This document shows positions 37,356 to 46,471 of a stretch of DNA of 64,000 nucleotides, piece after piece. Under the pieces are notes generated by a model. The model searched no databases. It had not been told where the DNA came from and was given only the letters and a program-made list of their open reading frames with translations. The translations under genes were made by a program, and so were the position numbers. This stretch comes from Pseudomonas saliphila. GTDB lineage: Bacteria > Pseudomonadota > Gammaproteobacteria > Pseudomonadales > Pseudomonadaceae. The number at the start of each line of letters is the position of its first letter. Within the stretch, counting starts at the first letter, position 1. Where the stretch lies: contig NZ_VTVA01000004.1 of assembly GCF_008638345.1 (NCBI RefSeq), positions 186,001 to 250,000 on the forward strand, read 5' to 3'.

Positions 37356-37382
37356 CAAATAGTCTCCATGTACGAGTTACTT

Positions 37383-37395
37383 GTTATAACATAAC
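37383..37395. promoter_or_regulatory. Putative Zur box
   Basis: GTTATAACATAAC matches the Zur core GTTATANTATAAC at all but one position and is nearly palindromic. It sits between the minus-strand cobW gene and a plus-strand small ORF, so it could control both directions. Confidence 0.7.
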
Positions 37396-37431
37396 AATAT
37401 GATCATGGGAATAATAGGACCGCCTTTCATT

Positions 37432-37596
37432 ATGCTGGCGCAATTCACAGGCAGCCTGAATATTGCCGGGCATGCTTTCTCCGTCCGTTGGCCAGATCCC
37501 GAAGAAGGCATCGCCGAGCTGGTCAAGCGCTCTACCCTGGCAATACAATCTGGCTCCGAGAAGGAGCGCTTGATGACGCTGAAGCGTAACCGCTGA
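37432..37596 (+). CDS. Possible small protein downstream of the Zur box
   Basis: A 54-residue ORF from ATG 37432 with AGGA about 11 bases upstream; an in-frame ATG at 37399 would give 65 residues but lies 4 bases from the Zur box. Codon use is like that of neighbouring genes, with mostly G or C in third positions over the later part. The sequence includes HAFSVRWPDPEEGIAELVKR and has no recognised domain. It lies 38 bases before the decarboxylase gene and could share its transcript. Confidence 0.45.
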   Translation: MLAQFTGSLNIAGHAFSVRWPDPEEGIAELVKRSTLAIQSGSEKERLMTLKRNR

Positions 37597-37634
37597 GGCT
37601 CAAAGATCCTTTCCGCTATTCAACCGGGACAGCC

Positions 37635-38858
37635 ATGACAACCCACGCCGCTTTCGACAATCTACATATCCACGCCAGCCAGCTGCTGATCAATGGCCAG
37701 ACGCTACACCAACTGACCTTGCGTGCCGGCCAGACGCCGTTCTATGCCTATGACCGCGCACTGATCCAGCGCCGGGTGACTGAGCTGCGCAGCGCCCTGC
37801 CCGACCGTGTAGAACTGCATTACGCGATCAAGGCCAACCCCATGCCGGCGGTGGTGCAATTGATGGCTGGCGAAGTCGACGGGCTGGATGTCGCCTCGAT
37901 AGGTGAGCTGCGGACGGCTCTGGATACCGGGATGAACCCCCAGGAGATCAGCTTCGCCGGGCCGGCCAAGGGTGACCATGAACTGGCCGCGGCGATCGTC
38001 AGCGGCATCATGCTCAACGTTGAATCAACCGGTGAGCTGACGCGCATCCGGCGGCTCGCGGAACAACTCGGACTGCAGCCACGCATCGCCCTGCGGGTGA
38101 ATCCCGACTTCGAGCTCAAGTCCTCCGGCATGAAGATGGGCGGCGGGGCAAAGCCGTTCGGGATTGATGCGGAACAGATACCCGCTCTGCTGGACAGCCT
38201 GCGCGCCGGTCCGTTACAGCTTTGCGGCCTGCACATCTTCAGTGGCTCTCAGAACCTTCGTCAGGCGGCAATCGAAGAAGCTCAACTGCAGACCTTTGCC
38301 CTGGCCAAGCGCCTCAGCGAGGTCTGGGGTAAGCCTTTTGAGTTGATCAATCTGGGCGGAGGACTGGGCATCCCCTATTTTCCGGGTGAGCAACCGCTTG
38401 ACCTGCCAGCCGTAGGCAGCCACCTACAGGGGCTTATCGATGCCAACGCGCAGTGGCTTGGCGAGACCCGCCTGATCATGGAGCTGGGACGTTATCTGGT
38501 AGGCGAAGCCGGCTACTACGTGTGCCGCGTGATTGAGCGCAAGGAAAGTCGCGGCCAAACCTATCTGATGTGTGATGGCGGGTTGCACCATCATCTCGCC
38601 AATTCGGGGAATTTCGGGCAGATACTGCGCAAGAACTATCCGGTGCTTATCGGTAACAAGGCCGACCTGCCACCGACCGAGACGGTGACGGCTCAGGGTC
38701 CGCTCTGCACGCCACTGGATATCCTGGCGGACAAGATCAGCCTGCCCGAAGCCGCGCCGGGCGACTGGCTGGTAGTGCTGCAATCGGGTGCCTACGGTGC
38801 CAGCGCCAGTCCTGCATCCTTCCTGGGGCATCCTGCAGTGGTGGAGTTACTGGTCTGA
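37635..38858 (+). CDS. PLP-dependent decarboxylase, exosortase A-associated type
   Basis: A 407-residue fold-type III PLP decarboxylase related to diaminopimelate and ornithine decarboxylases. The Schiff-base lysine is K66 in HYAIKANPMP, with HIFSGSQNL, NLGGGLGIPY and the active-site cysteine region GPLCTPLDIL of the partner subunit. The N-terminal and substrate-loop sequences resemble the exosortase A-associated decarboxylase rather than LysA. It fits as a partner of the acyl-CoA ligase at 33509, probably making an amine or modified amino-acyl group. It could instead be a lysine or diaminopimelate decarboxylase. Confidence 0.8.
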   Translation: MTTHAAFDNLHIHASQLLINGQTLHQLTLRAGQTPFYAYDRALIQRRVTELRSALPDRVELHYAIKANPMPAVVQLMAGEVDGLDVASIGELRTALDTGMNPQEISFAGPAKGDHELAAAIVSGIMLNVESTGELTRIRRLAEQLGLQPRIALRVNPDFELKSSGMKMGGGAKPFGIDAEQIPALLDSLRAGPLQLCGLHIFSGSQNLRQAAIEEAQLQTFALAKRLSEVWGKPFELINLGGGLGIPYFPGEQPLDLPAVGSHLQGLIDANAQWLGETRLIMELGRYLVGEAGYYVCRVIERKESRGQTYLMCDGGLHHHLANSGNFGQILRKNYPVLIGNKADLPPTETVTAQGPLCTPLDILADKISLPEAAPGDWLVVLQSGAYGASASPASFLGHPAVVELLV

Positions 38859-38878
38859 GCTAGCGAGGTTCTGGCCAG

Positions 38879-39172
38879 CTAGATCGGATCGTTCCGGTAC
38901 AACAACTCATCCGGCAGATGGATCAGATAGTCCTCCGCCTCAGGCGGCATCTGCAGGTGATACCCCTGCGTCTGCAAATTAGCCATGACCTTGCGTACAT
39001 CCTCCCGTGCCAGCTTGCGCTCCTCGGTCAGGATCAGATCCATGGCGTGCTCGGGTACGCCAAAAACAACCGACAGATGCCCAGGCAGTTCTGCCAAGTC
39101 GGTTTCCTTCGGCACGTACAGATACATGCCAGGTTTGCGCTTGCTACGGTAGATCGACACTTCAATTTGCAT
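38879..39172 (-). CDS. ycgL: YcgL domain protein
   Basis: A 97-residue protein of the YcgL/DUF709 group (VSIYRSKRKPGMYLYVPKETDL, GYHLQMPPEAEDYL). The fold is known but the function is not. It starts 2 bases after the rnd stop, so the two form an operon, as in other pseudomonads; a role in RNA metabolism is only suggested by the pairing. Confidence 0.93.
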   Translation of the reverse strand: MQIEVSIYRSKRKPGMYLYVPKETDLAELPGHLSVVFGVPEHAMDLILTEERKLAREDVRKVMANLQTQGYHLQMPPEAEDYLIHLPDELLYRNDPI

Positions 39173-39174
39173 AC

Positions 39175-40311
39175 TTAACCCGCATTAACCACGTCCAATA
39201 ACTCGGCGCCCATCAATTCGCGCCGCCAGCCATTCAATTCATTGGGCAGACTGTAAGGTCCTGCTGGATACCCTGTGCGTACTATGGCCTCCAACACTTT
39301 TTTGCGCAGCATCACTTCAGGCGCGATATTCAACTTGGCGGCATGCTGTTGCCCTACCCTGCGCAAGGACTTCAACAGCCGGTTGGCATCCGGCGGTAAG
39401 GGCTCAGGCAACCGTTGCGGCCATTCTGGTTCAGGAACCGACTGGCCCTGCCGAATAAGCTCCAACACCATCTCCCCGTCATGGCGCACCGAGCGCGGAT
39501 GCATATCCTCGATCCGTGACAGAGCCTGCAGCGAATCGGGCTGGCGTTGCGCAATCGGAACCATGGCCGACTCACGGAGAATGCGGTTACGCGCCTGATC
39601 TCGCTGTCTCGCTTCGCGCTCGCGCCACTCCGCCAGCATCTTGAGTATCGCCAGCTCGGCCGGCTTCAAGCGCCAGGCTTGCTTGATGTTCTGGTACGCA
39701 TACTCGGGGTCCTGCAGTACGCCAACATGGCTGCCCTGATCAGCGGTATCGCTCAGCAACCAGGAGGTCAGGCCCGCCGCCTCGATGCGTGGCGCCATGA
39801 GCTCATAGATCTGTGCCAGATGCAGCGCGTCGTCGGCTGCGTATTGCAACTGCGTCGGGCTAAGAGGCCGCTGCAACCAGTCCGAGCGCGTTTCATCCTT
39901 GGCCAGATCGAGGTCCAGCAGCGCCTTCACCAGCCGGGAATAGCCCATGGAAAAGTCCATGCCCAGATACGCGGCGGCAAGTTGGGTATCGAATAGCGGC
40001 TGCGGTACCACCCCGCACAGGTGATGAAAGACTTCCAGATCTTCACTGCAGGAATGAAACACCTTGATCACGCCGGGTGCAGCCAGCAGGTCGACCAGCG
40101 GTGCCCAATCAGTGATGGCCAATGGATCGATCAGATACGCGTGCTCGCCATCGCCGATCTGGATCAAACCGGCTATCGGATAGAACGTCTCGGTCCGCAC
40201 AAACTCGGTATCAACAGCCACATAGGGTAGCTTGAGCCATTGTTCGCACCACTGTGCGAGCACGTCATTGCGGTCGATAAATACTGTTTTCGCCTGGATC
40301 ACTTCCATCAT
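39175..40311 (-). CDS. rnd: Ribonuclease D
   Basis: A 378-residue 3'-5' exoribonuclease of the DEDDy type for tRNA 3'-end maturation. D34 and E36 are in AVDTEF, the second aspartate is in FHSCSEDLEVF, and YAADD supplies the last Tyr and Asp. An HRDC domain lies at about 215-290. ATG 40311 or the adjacent ATG 40308 is the start, with GAGGA upstream; the latter has better spacing. A hairpin lies directly before the ribosome binding site. Confidence 0.93.
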   Translation of the reverse strand: MMEVIQAKTVFIDRNDVLAQWCEQWLKLPYVAVDTEFVRTETFYPIAGLIQIGDGEHAYLIDPLAITDWAPLVDLLAAPGVIKVFHSCSEDLEVFHHLCGVVPQPLFDTQLAAAYLGMDFSMGYSRLVKALLDLDLAKDETRSDWLQRPLSPTQLQYAADDALHLAQIYELMAPRIEAAGLTSWLLSDTADQGSHVGVLQDPEYAYQNIKQAWRLKPAELAILKMLAEWREREARQRDQARNRILRESAMVPIAQRQPDSLQALSRIEDMHPRSVRHDGEMVLELIRQGQSVPEPEWPQRLPEPLPPDANRLLKSLRRVGQQHAAKLNIAPEVMLRKKVLEAIVRTGYPAGPYSLPNELNGWRRELMGAELLDVVNAG

Positions 40312-40320
40312 GTTTTCCTC

Positions 40321-40345
40321 GTTTCGCGGCGAGCCGCGACGAAAC
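40321..40345 (-). promoter_or_regulatory. Hairpin just upstream of the rnd ribosome binding site
   Basis: On the minus strand GTTTC-gtc-GCGG-ctcg-CCGC-GAAAC folds into a 9-bp stem with a 3-base bulge. Its 3' end is directly followed by the GAGGA ribosome binding site and the ATG. It could stabilise the message or affect translation. Confidence 0.4.
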
Positions 40346-40544
40346 GTCAACAGACCCAAACCAGACGCGAGTATACCTGATCCACCCCGAGCCGCACCGC
40401 ACCCACGGACGCTAAAAGTTTTGCATTTGCTATCAAGAACGCCGCATTGGGGCCGATACCAGAGTCTGAAGCCTTTTCTTCAATGCAGCCCGCGGGGAAA
40501 CGGCAACAGATCCTAGAGCAATACCCCCTGGCAACGGATTCAGC

Positions 40545-41993
40545 ATGGTTTCTTTCAAGCATGTACCTTTGAAATATAAGTTCTGGGCAGTGAACGGCGT
40601 TAGCTTCGTCAGTCTGCTGCTACTGGTATTAGTCGCCCTGTACGCCGAGCAAAACACCTTGCACAGCGAGCGCAAAGCCCTGGCCGCCTCGTTGATCAGC
40701 AGCCTGCCGGAGCATCAGAGCGTACCCGGCCTGACCTGGCTCACCCCGCCAGTAACGGGTGGTCAACTTACATCCGGCCCCGGGGGCCAGGCCCTGTGGG
40801 TCGCGCGAGCGGACCTGAAGCCGCCTGCAAGCGAGAATTTGTTCGGGTTGTGGAGCATGCGTGTAAACGGACAGCAGCGCCTCCTCGGCGTGCAGCGTCA
40901 GGACTTTTTCTCGTTGCTGATAGCCAGGATTCCAACCTACGCGCCGAGCGTGTTTTTGTTGATGCTCGGCGTCCTGCTGGTCTCGCAGGTGCTGATCCTG
41001 TTCATCACCCGACACATCATCGCGGTACGGGATGTAATGCTGGCCGTGCAGGAAACCGGTGATCTGCGGCTGCGTGCCAGGGCAGACACCCGTGATGAAG
41101 TGGGCTCCATAGCCAGCGCCTTCAACGCCATGCAGAGTGCACAGCAAGAGGTGGTTGGCTCGGTTCGTCAGGCCGCAGAACAACTGGATCGAGGCGCGAG
41201 CGAGCTGGCGGGCCTGATGGTGCGGGTGCGCGATGGCATGACTGCACAACAAGGCGAAACCGATATGGTTGCCGCGGCGGTCAATGAGATGGGCGCCACG
41301 GTACAGGATATAGCCGGCAACACAGCGCGATCCAGCGAACGCTCCCACCGTGCCGACGTGCTCGCTCTGGAGGGCCGCGATCAGGTCATGCAGGTCAGTC
41401 AGACCATTACCGGCTTGGCCACCAGCATCGAACGCTGCACTCAACACATGCAGAAACTCGAAGGCCACAGCAAGGAAATCAGCGGCGTAGTCAGGGTCAT
41501 CGGTGAGATCGCAGAACAGACCAATCTGCTGGCACTGAACGCCGCCATCGAAGCTGCTCGCGCAGGTGAGTCCGGGCGCGGCTTCGCGGTCGTCGCCGAC
41601 GAGGTGAGAGCGCTGGCCCAGCGGGTTCAGGCCTCCACTAACGAAATACAACGGATGATCGAGGGGCTGCAACGCGGAACTGGCGACGCTGTGCAGGACA
41701 TGCAGGCCAGCGCAAAACTGACCCACGAATCAGTCGAACAGGTAGAAAAGGCAGGGGTCTCACTGGGCGAAATCACCGCCGCGGTCAGTGCAATTCGTGC
41801 AGGTAACTCCGAAATTGCCTCGGCAGTCGAACAGCAAAGTCAGGCGGCTGAGGCGATCACCCAGAGCGTTATCCAGATACGGGATGTTACCGAACAGACC
41901 GTGGACCAGACTCGACAGAGCGCCACAACCAGCGAACAACTGGCCGCCCTGGCGCATCAGTTGACGGACTCGGTAAGTAGACTCAAAACCTGA
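40545..41993 (+). CDS. Methyl-accepting chemotaxis protein
   Basis: A 482-residue chemoreceptor. Membrane helices lie at about 13-33 and 134-155, and the periplasmic part between them is only about 100 residues. A HAMP domain spans about 156-208 and the signalling domain about 220-480, with the conserved tip [35 protein letters not shown]. It would signal through CheA and CheW. The ligand is unknown; the sensor part has no clear Cache or four-helix signature. It lies alone between rnd (divergent) and a convergent HhH gene. Confidence 0.9.
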   Translation: MVSFKHVPLKYKFWAVNGVSFVSLLLLVLVALYAEQNTLHSERKALAASLISSLPEHQSVPGLTWLTPPVTGGQLTSGPGGQALWVARADLKPPASENLFGLWSMRVNGQQRLLGVQRQDFFSLLIARIPTYAPSVFLLMLGVLLVSQVLILFITRHIIAVRDVMLAVQETGDLRLRARADTRDEVGSIASAFNAMQSAQQEVVGSVRQAAEQLDRGASELAGLMVRVRDGMTAQQGETDMVAAAVNEMGATVQDIAGNTARSSERSHRADVLALEGRDQVMQVSQTITGLATSIERCTQHMQKLEGHSKEISGVVRVIGEIAEQTNLLALNAAIEAARAGESGRGFAVVADEVRALAQRVQASTNEIQRMIEGLQRGTGDAVQDMQASAKLTHESVEQVEKAGVSLGEITAAVSAIRAGNSEIASAVEQQSQAAEAITQSVIQIRDVTEQTVDQTRQSATTSEQLAALAHQLTDSVSRLKT

Positions 41994-41997
41994 GACT

Positions 41998-42043
41998 GGA
42001 AGTGGACATCATTGCCAAGCGGGGTGCAATGACGTCCACTTCC
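41998..42043. terminator. Long hairpin between convergent genes
   Basis: A near-perfect 18-position stem (41998-42015 with 42026-42043, one A/C mismatch, 10-base loop). It begins 4 bases after the chemoreceptor stop and ends 19 bases before the end of the convergent HhH gene. No T-run follows on the plus strand. It may be a bidirectional terminator or a 3'-end stabiliser. Confidence 0.6.
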
Positions 42044-42062
42044 GATACAGAAAGGTTAACGC

Positions 42063-42353
42063 TTACTGCAGGGCGATGCGGGCACGGTTCTTTTCGACAG
42101 TCGCCGCGCCAATGCCTGATACATCGGACAGGGATTCAACGGAAGCGAAACTGCCATTGGCCTCGCGGTAAGCCACGATGGCGTCCGCCTTGGCGGCACC
42201 GACGCCCTGTAGCGTTTCGGCAATTTCTGCAGCGCTGGCGCTATTGATGTTCACCGAAATAACGGAGGCCGGGGCTGCAGATGTTTGTGCAACAACCGGG
42301 AGTGCGAACCAGGACGACAGGACAAGCAGTACAGCAAGATATATAGCTTTCAT
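42063..42353 (-). CDS. ComEA-like helix-hairpin-helix protein
   Basis: A 96-residue protein with a signal peptide (about 1-23, ending VVAQ) and a tandem helix-hairpin-helix domain (INSASAAEIAETLQGVGAAKADAIVAYRE, SDVSGIGAATVEK). The domain matches the ComEA/TIGR00426 group that binds double-stranded DNA during uptake. ATG 42353 is chosen with GGAAG upstream. The short secreted form is common in pseudomonads; direct evidence for competence is lacking. It follows metZ in the opposite order of transcription on the same strand. Confidence 0.88.
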   Translation of the reverse strand: MKAIYLAVLLVLSSWFALPVVAQTSAAPASVISVNINSASAAEIAETLQGVGAAKADAIVAYREANGSFASVESLSDVSGIGAATVEKNRARIALQ

Positions 42354-42463
42354 AGGATTCTTCCTTGATTTGAGTGTGCGCCGCACTGCCGGGCAAAGCA
42401 CCAGCGAGCTGGCCGACTATCCCTGCGGCATCCCAAACGTAGAATAACCAACCCCCATGAAGC

Positions 42464-42492
42464 AAAACGGATCACGCCGTTTGTGATCCGTT
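42464..42492 (-). terminator. Rho-independent terminator of metZ
   Basis: A perfect 10-bp stem (AACGGATCAC/GTGATCCGTT, 7-base loop) on the minus strand, with its outer A/T pairs merging into a TTTT run. It starts 33 bases after the metZ stop. Confidence 0.85.
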
Positions 42493-42525
42493 AGCCAAAG
42501 CCTCCGCTGCTACTGTGCGGTACGT

Positions 42526-43737
42526 CTAGATTGCAGACAACCCGCGCTGCAGATCCGCGCGCAAGTCTTCTACATCTTCCAGCCCCACCGCCAGACGGAT
42601 CAGACCTTCGTTGATCCCGGCCGCCAGGCGCACTTCAGGCGCCAGGCGGCCGTGGGTCGTACTGGCAGGATGGGTGATCGTGGTCTTGCTGTCTCCCAGG
42701 TTGGCGGTTATCGACAGCATCCGTGTGGCATCGATGAAACGCCAGGCCGCGTCGCGACCGCCGTCGAGCTCGAAACCCACTACCGCACCAAAGCCACTCT
42801 GCTGCGATCTGGCCAGCTCGTGCTGCGGATGGGATGGCAGCCCGGCGTAGTACACCCGCGCGATAGCCGGTTGTTGCTCAAGCCATTCGGCGAGGATCTG
42901 AGCATTGGCGCAATGTTCCCTCATGCGCAAGCGAAGCGTCTCGAGCCCCTTGAGAAACACCCAGGCGTTGAACGGACTAAGGGTTGGGCCAGCAGTGCGC
43001 AGGAACCCGACAACTTCCTTCATTTGTTCGCTGCGTCCGGCAACCACGCCGCCTAGGCAACGCCCCTGCCCATCGATATATTTGGTTGCCGAGTGCACCA
43101 CGATATGTGCGCCCAGCTCCAGCGGCTTCTGCAGCGCTGGGGTGCAGAAACAATTATCCACGACCAGCCAGGCGCCCTGCTCGTCCGCGACCGCAGCCAG
43201 GCCACGGATATCGACCAGCTCGGCCAATGGATTGGACGGAGATTCGACAAAGAACATTCTGGTATTCGGCTTGCACGCTGCACGCCAGCCGTTCAGATCA
43301 GCGAGGCCTACGTAATCAACCTCGACCCCGAAGCGCTTGAAGTACTTGTCGAACAGGCTGACGGTGGCACCGAATACGCTACGCGAGACCAGAATATGGT
43401 CGCCGGCCGAACAGAGGCTCATGACCGTAGCCAGGATCGCTGCCATGCCCGAGGCAGTGGCAACGGCCTGTTCTGCGCCTTCGAGCGCGGCGATGCGCTC
43501 TTCGAAGGTACGTACCGTCGGGTTCATATAGCGCGAGTAGACGTTACCTGGCGCGTCGCCGGCGAAGCACGCTGCCGCGTCCGCGGCACTGCGAAATACG
43601 TAGCTTGAGGTCAGGAACAGGGGTTCGCCGTGTTCCGCCTCCGGGCCGCGGCGCTGGCCCGCTCGCACTGCCAGCGTATCGAAGCCGGCATCGGCCAGAT
43701 CACTGTCCAGCCGGCCTGGTTCCCATTCAGTTGTCAT
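42526..43737 (-). CDS. metZ: O-succinylhomoserine sulfhydrylase
   Basis: A 403-residue PLP enzyme of the Cys/Met metabolism family that makes homocysteine directly from O-succinylhomoserine and sulfide. The Schiff-base lysine is K219 in VVHSATKYIDGQGR; YSRYMNPT and SSNPLAELVD-like motifs bind PLP and substrate. Its place directly after purF (7-base gap) is the standard Pseudomonas arrangement and supports metZ over metB. Confidence 0.93.
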   Translation of the reverse strand: MTTEWEPGRLDSDLADAGFDTLAVRAGQRRGPEAEHGEPLFLTSSYVFRSAADAAACFAGDAPGNVYSRYMNPTVRTFEERIAALEGAEQAVATASGMAAILATVMSLCSAGDHILVSRSVFGATVSLFDKYFKRFGVEVDYVGLADLNGWRAACKPNTRMFFVESPSNPLAELVDIRGLAAVADEQGAWLVVDNCFCTPALQKPLELGAHIVVHSATKYIDGQGRCLGGVVAGRSEQMKEVVGFLRTAGPTLSPFNAWVFLKGLETLRLRMREHCANAQILAEWLEQQPAIARVYYAGLPSHPQHELARSQQSGFGAVVGFELDGGRDAAWRFIDATRMLSITANLGDSKTTITHPASTTHGRLAPEVRLAAGINEGLIRLAVGLEDVEDLRADLQRGLSAI

Positions 43738-43744
43738 GTCAGTC

Positions 43745-45256
43745 TCAGCCGTTATGCTTATGCAGGTCGATCATTTCGTTGTGGCTCTCGCCACCAGCCA
43801 ACGCGGCGTCATTACGCGCCTGTTCGATCTTGCCGAGATACGCTTCATTCACATCGCCGGTGACATACTCACCATCGAACACGGAACAGTCGAAGCGTCC
43901 AAGGTCCGGGTTGCCCTCGCGTACGGCGTCCACCAGATCTTCAAGATCCTGGTACACCAACCAATCGGCACCGATCAACTCACAGACCTCTTCGGTCGTG
44001 CGGTCATGCGCAATCAGTTCATGGACGCTCGGCATATCGATACCGTAGACGTTCGGGAATCGCACCGCAGGGGCCGCCGAGCAGAAATATACATTCTTGG
44101 CACCGGCTTCACGGGCCATCTGGATGATCTGCTTGCAGGTAGTACCGCGGACGATGGAGTCGTCTACCAGCATCACGTTCTTGCCGCGGAATTCCAGTTC
44201 AATTGCATTGAGCTTCTGGCGAACCGACTTCTTCCGTGCTGCTTGCCCGGGCATGATGAACGTCCGGCCGATATAGCGATTCTTGACAAAACCTTCACGA
44301 AACTTGACGCCCAGATGGTTAGCCAGCTCCACAGCAGAGGTGCGGCTGGTGTCAGGGATCGGGATCACCACGTCGATGCCGTGTTCAGGCCGCTCGCGCA
44401 GGATTTTCTCGGCAAGCTTTTCACCCATACGCAGGCGAGCCTTGTAGACCAGAATGCCGTCAATCATCGAGTCCGGCCGCGCCAGATAGACGTGCTCGAA
44501 GATGCACGGCGAATACTGTGCATTGTCGGCGCAGTGGCGGGTAAACAGCTCACCCTTCTCGGTGATATAGACCGCCTCCCCCGGCGCCAGATCGCGAATC
44601 AGCTCGAAACCCAGCACATCAAGCGAAACACTTTCCGAGGCGATCATATACTCCACGCCGTTTTCCGTTTCGCGTTTGCCGAACACGATGGGACGGATCG
44701 CATTCGGATCGCGGAAACCGACAATTCCGTAACCGGTGATCATGGCAATGGCTGCATAACCACCGCGGCAACGGGTATGCACGGCGCGCACGGCATTGAA
44801 GATATCTTCTTCACCGGGCTGCAATTTGCCGGCACGGGCCAGCTCATGTGCAAAGACGTTGAGCAGCACTTCCGAATCGGAGTTGGTGTTCACATGACGC
44901 AGATCAGATTCGTAGATTTCCCGTAACAGCTGCTCGACGTTCGTCAGGTTACCGTTGTGCGCGAGCGTGATGCCATACGGCGAGTTGACGTAGAACGGCT
45001 GCGCTTCAGCCGAACTGGAGGATCCTGCCGTGGGATAACGGACGTGACCAATCCCCATGTTACCGATCAGACGCTGCATATGACGTTGATGAAAAACATC
45101 ACGTACCAGGCCGTTGTCCTTGCGCAGGAATAATCGCCCCCTGTCACTGGTTACGATGCCGGCGGCGTCCTGGCCGCGATGCTGCAGGACGGTCAAGGCA
45201 TCATAGAGCGCCTGATTAACGTTCGACCTGCCCACTATGCCAACAATGCCACACAT
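43745..45256 (-). CDS. purF: Amidophosphoribosyltransferase
   Basis: A 503-residue enzyme for the first step of purine synthesis (PRPP plus glutamine to phosphoribosylamine). Cys2, exposed after removal of Met, is the N-terminal nucleophile (MCGIVGIVG) of the glutaminase domain. The PRPP loop is [13 protein letters not shown]. It sits between cvpA and metZ, the conserved order. Confidence 0.95.
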   Translation of the reverse strand: MCGIVGIVGRSNVNQALYDALTVLQHRGQDAAGIVTSDRGRLFLRKDNGLVRDVFHQRHMQRLIGNMGIGHVRYPTAGSSSSAEAQPFYVNSPYGITLAHNGNLTNVEQLLREIYESDLRHVNTNSDSEVLLNVFAHELARAGKLQPGEEDIFNAVRAVHTRCRGGYAAIAMITGYGIVGFRDPNAIRPIVFGKRETENGVEYMIASESVSLDVLGFELIRDLAPGEAVYITEKGELFTRHCADNAQYSPCIFEHVYLARPDSMIDGILVYKARLRMGEKLAEKILRERPEHGIDVVIPIPDTSRTSAVELANHLGVKFREGFVKNRYIGRTFIMPGQAARKKSVRQKLNAIELEFRGKNVMLVDDSIVRGTTCKQIIQMAREAGAKNVYFCSAAPAVRFPNVYGIDMPSVHELIAHDRTTEEVCELIGADWLVYQDLEDLVDAVREGNPDLGRFDCSVFDGEYVTGDVNEAYLGKIEQARNDAALAGGESHNEMIDLHKHNG

Positions 45257-45305
45257 ACCTGAACCCTTTCGTTAACGTGGAAACGCGCTCGCCGAGAGGC
45301 GGAAA

Positions 45306-45788
45306 TCAGCGACCTATCAGACCCAGGATGAAATCCTTGGACCAGTCGGCCACCAGTAAAAAATGGGGAATGAGTTGTGATTGCCGCCACCAGTCATCAG
45401 CTTCGACCGGCGCCAGGCTCAGCAGCCCCGCAGCCACTACGACCAGTAGGACACCTCGGGCGGCGCCGAACACCATCCCGAGAAAACGGTCAGTGCCTGA
45501 TAGACCGGTCGCCACGACCAGCTGACCGATCAGATAATTGAGCAATCCACCCAGAATCAATGTGAGAACGAAGAGGATACCGCAGGCCACGATCACACGC
45601 AGCGATGGCGTTTCGATATACCCGATGAGCAGATCCGCAAAGGCTCCGCCAAACATCCAGGCTACCAGGCCAGCTATCACCCAGGTCGTGAGGGACAAGG
45701 CCTCCTTGACGAAGCCGCGGGTAAGGCTGATTAAAGCCGATACGACGACGGTACCGATAATTACCCAATCAACCCAGGTGAAAGTCAC
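45306..45788 (-). CDS. cvpA: CvpA family inner-membrane protein
   Basis: A 160-residue protein with four membrane helices. FTWVDWVIIGTVVVSALISLTRGFVKEAL and DRFLGMVFGAARGVLLV are family marks. It is named for colicin V production in E. coli and affects the envelope and biofilms; its exact activity is not known. It is co-linear with purF (49-base gap). Confidence 0.93.
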   Translation of the reverse strand: MTFTWVDWVIIGTVVVSALISLTRGFVKEALSLTTWVIAGLVAWMFGGAFADLLIGYIETPSLRVIVACGILFVLTLILGGLLNYLIGQLVVATGLSGTDRFLGMVFGAARGVLLVVVAAGLLSLAPVEADDWWRQSQLIPHFLLVADWSKDFILGLIGR

Positions 45789-45850
45789 TATTCGACGCCC
45801 TGCTGCGAAAAGTGCGTCATTCTAACAGAGCGCCGTAACGGACCGGAATA

Positions 45851-46471
45851 TCATTGAGCGCGATTATCCGAGTCGTACCCTACGACCATCCCCTGGCTGC
45901 CATGCCGGCGCGCCAACTCATCGCGCAGACGATTGGCGCCTTCACGATCGATCACCGGCCCTACATACACCCGAGTCAGGGATTTGCCGTCGACAGTCGA
46001 CGACCGGGTATACGCATTGTATCCCTGTGTCAGCAGCGTCTCGCGCAGCCCTTGAGCATTGGCGTCACTGGAGAAGCTGCCCAGCTGCACGACCCAGTCG
46101 CCCGCGGGTGCCGCAGCGGGAGCCGGTGCACTTGGTGTCGAAGTCGGCTCTTCCTGCACGACAGGCGCCGGCTCGGTGACCACGGCGACTGCTGGTTCTG
46201 GTGGTGTGGGTGGTTCGCTTGGCTCAGGCAAGGGAATCGGCGCCGGGTCCGGCAGAGGCGTCGGCGGCAGGTCCGGAACCTGTTCCGGTTGCGGTAGCTC
46301 CACAGGTGCCGCTACGTCAATCTCTCGCTCATCCATCTGCGGAGCAGGCGGCGCGTCGACTTCCACCGTGACCGTCTCATCCTGCCCGGACAGCAGCATG
46401 GGCAAGAACACTACGGCAGCTACGATAAGTACCAGTGCACCGATAATGCGCTGCTTAAGGCCTTGATCCAT
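45851..46471 (-). CDS. dedD: DedD-like SPOR domain protein
   Basis: A 206-residue bitopic protein: a short cytoplasmic end, a membrane helix (about 9-27), a Pro/Glu-rich periplasmic linker (about 40-125) and a SPOR domain (about 127-203; GDWVVQLGSFSSDANAQGL). SPOR domains bind denuded septal peptidoglycan. Its start overlaps the folC stop by 17 bases, so it is co-translated. The folC-dedD-cvpA order is conserved in gammaproteobacteria. Confidence 0.92.
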   Translation of the reverse strand: MDQGLKQRIIGALVLIVAAVVFLPMLLSGQDETVTVEVDAPPAPQMDEREIDVAAPVELPQPEQVPDLPPTPLPDPAPIPLPEPSEPPTPPEPAVAVVTEPAPVVQEEPTSTPSAPAPAAAPAGDWVVQLGSFSSDANAQGLRETLLTQGYNAYTRSSTVDGKSLTRVYVGPVIDREGANRLRDELARRHGSQGMVVGYDSDNRAQ

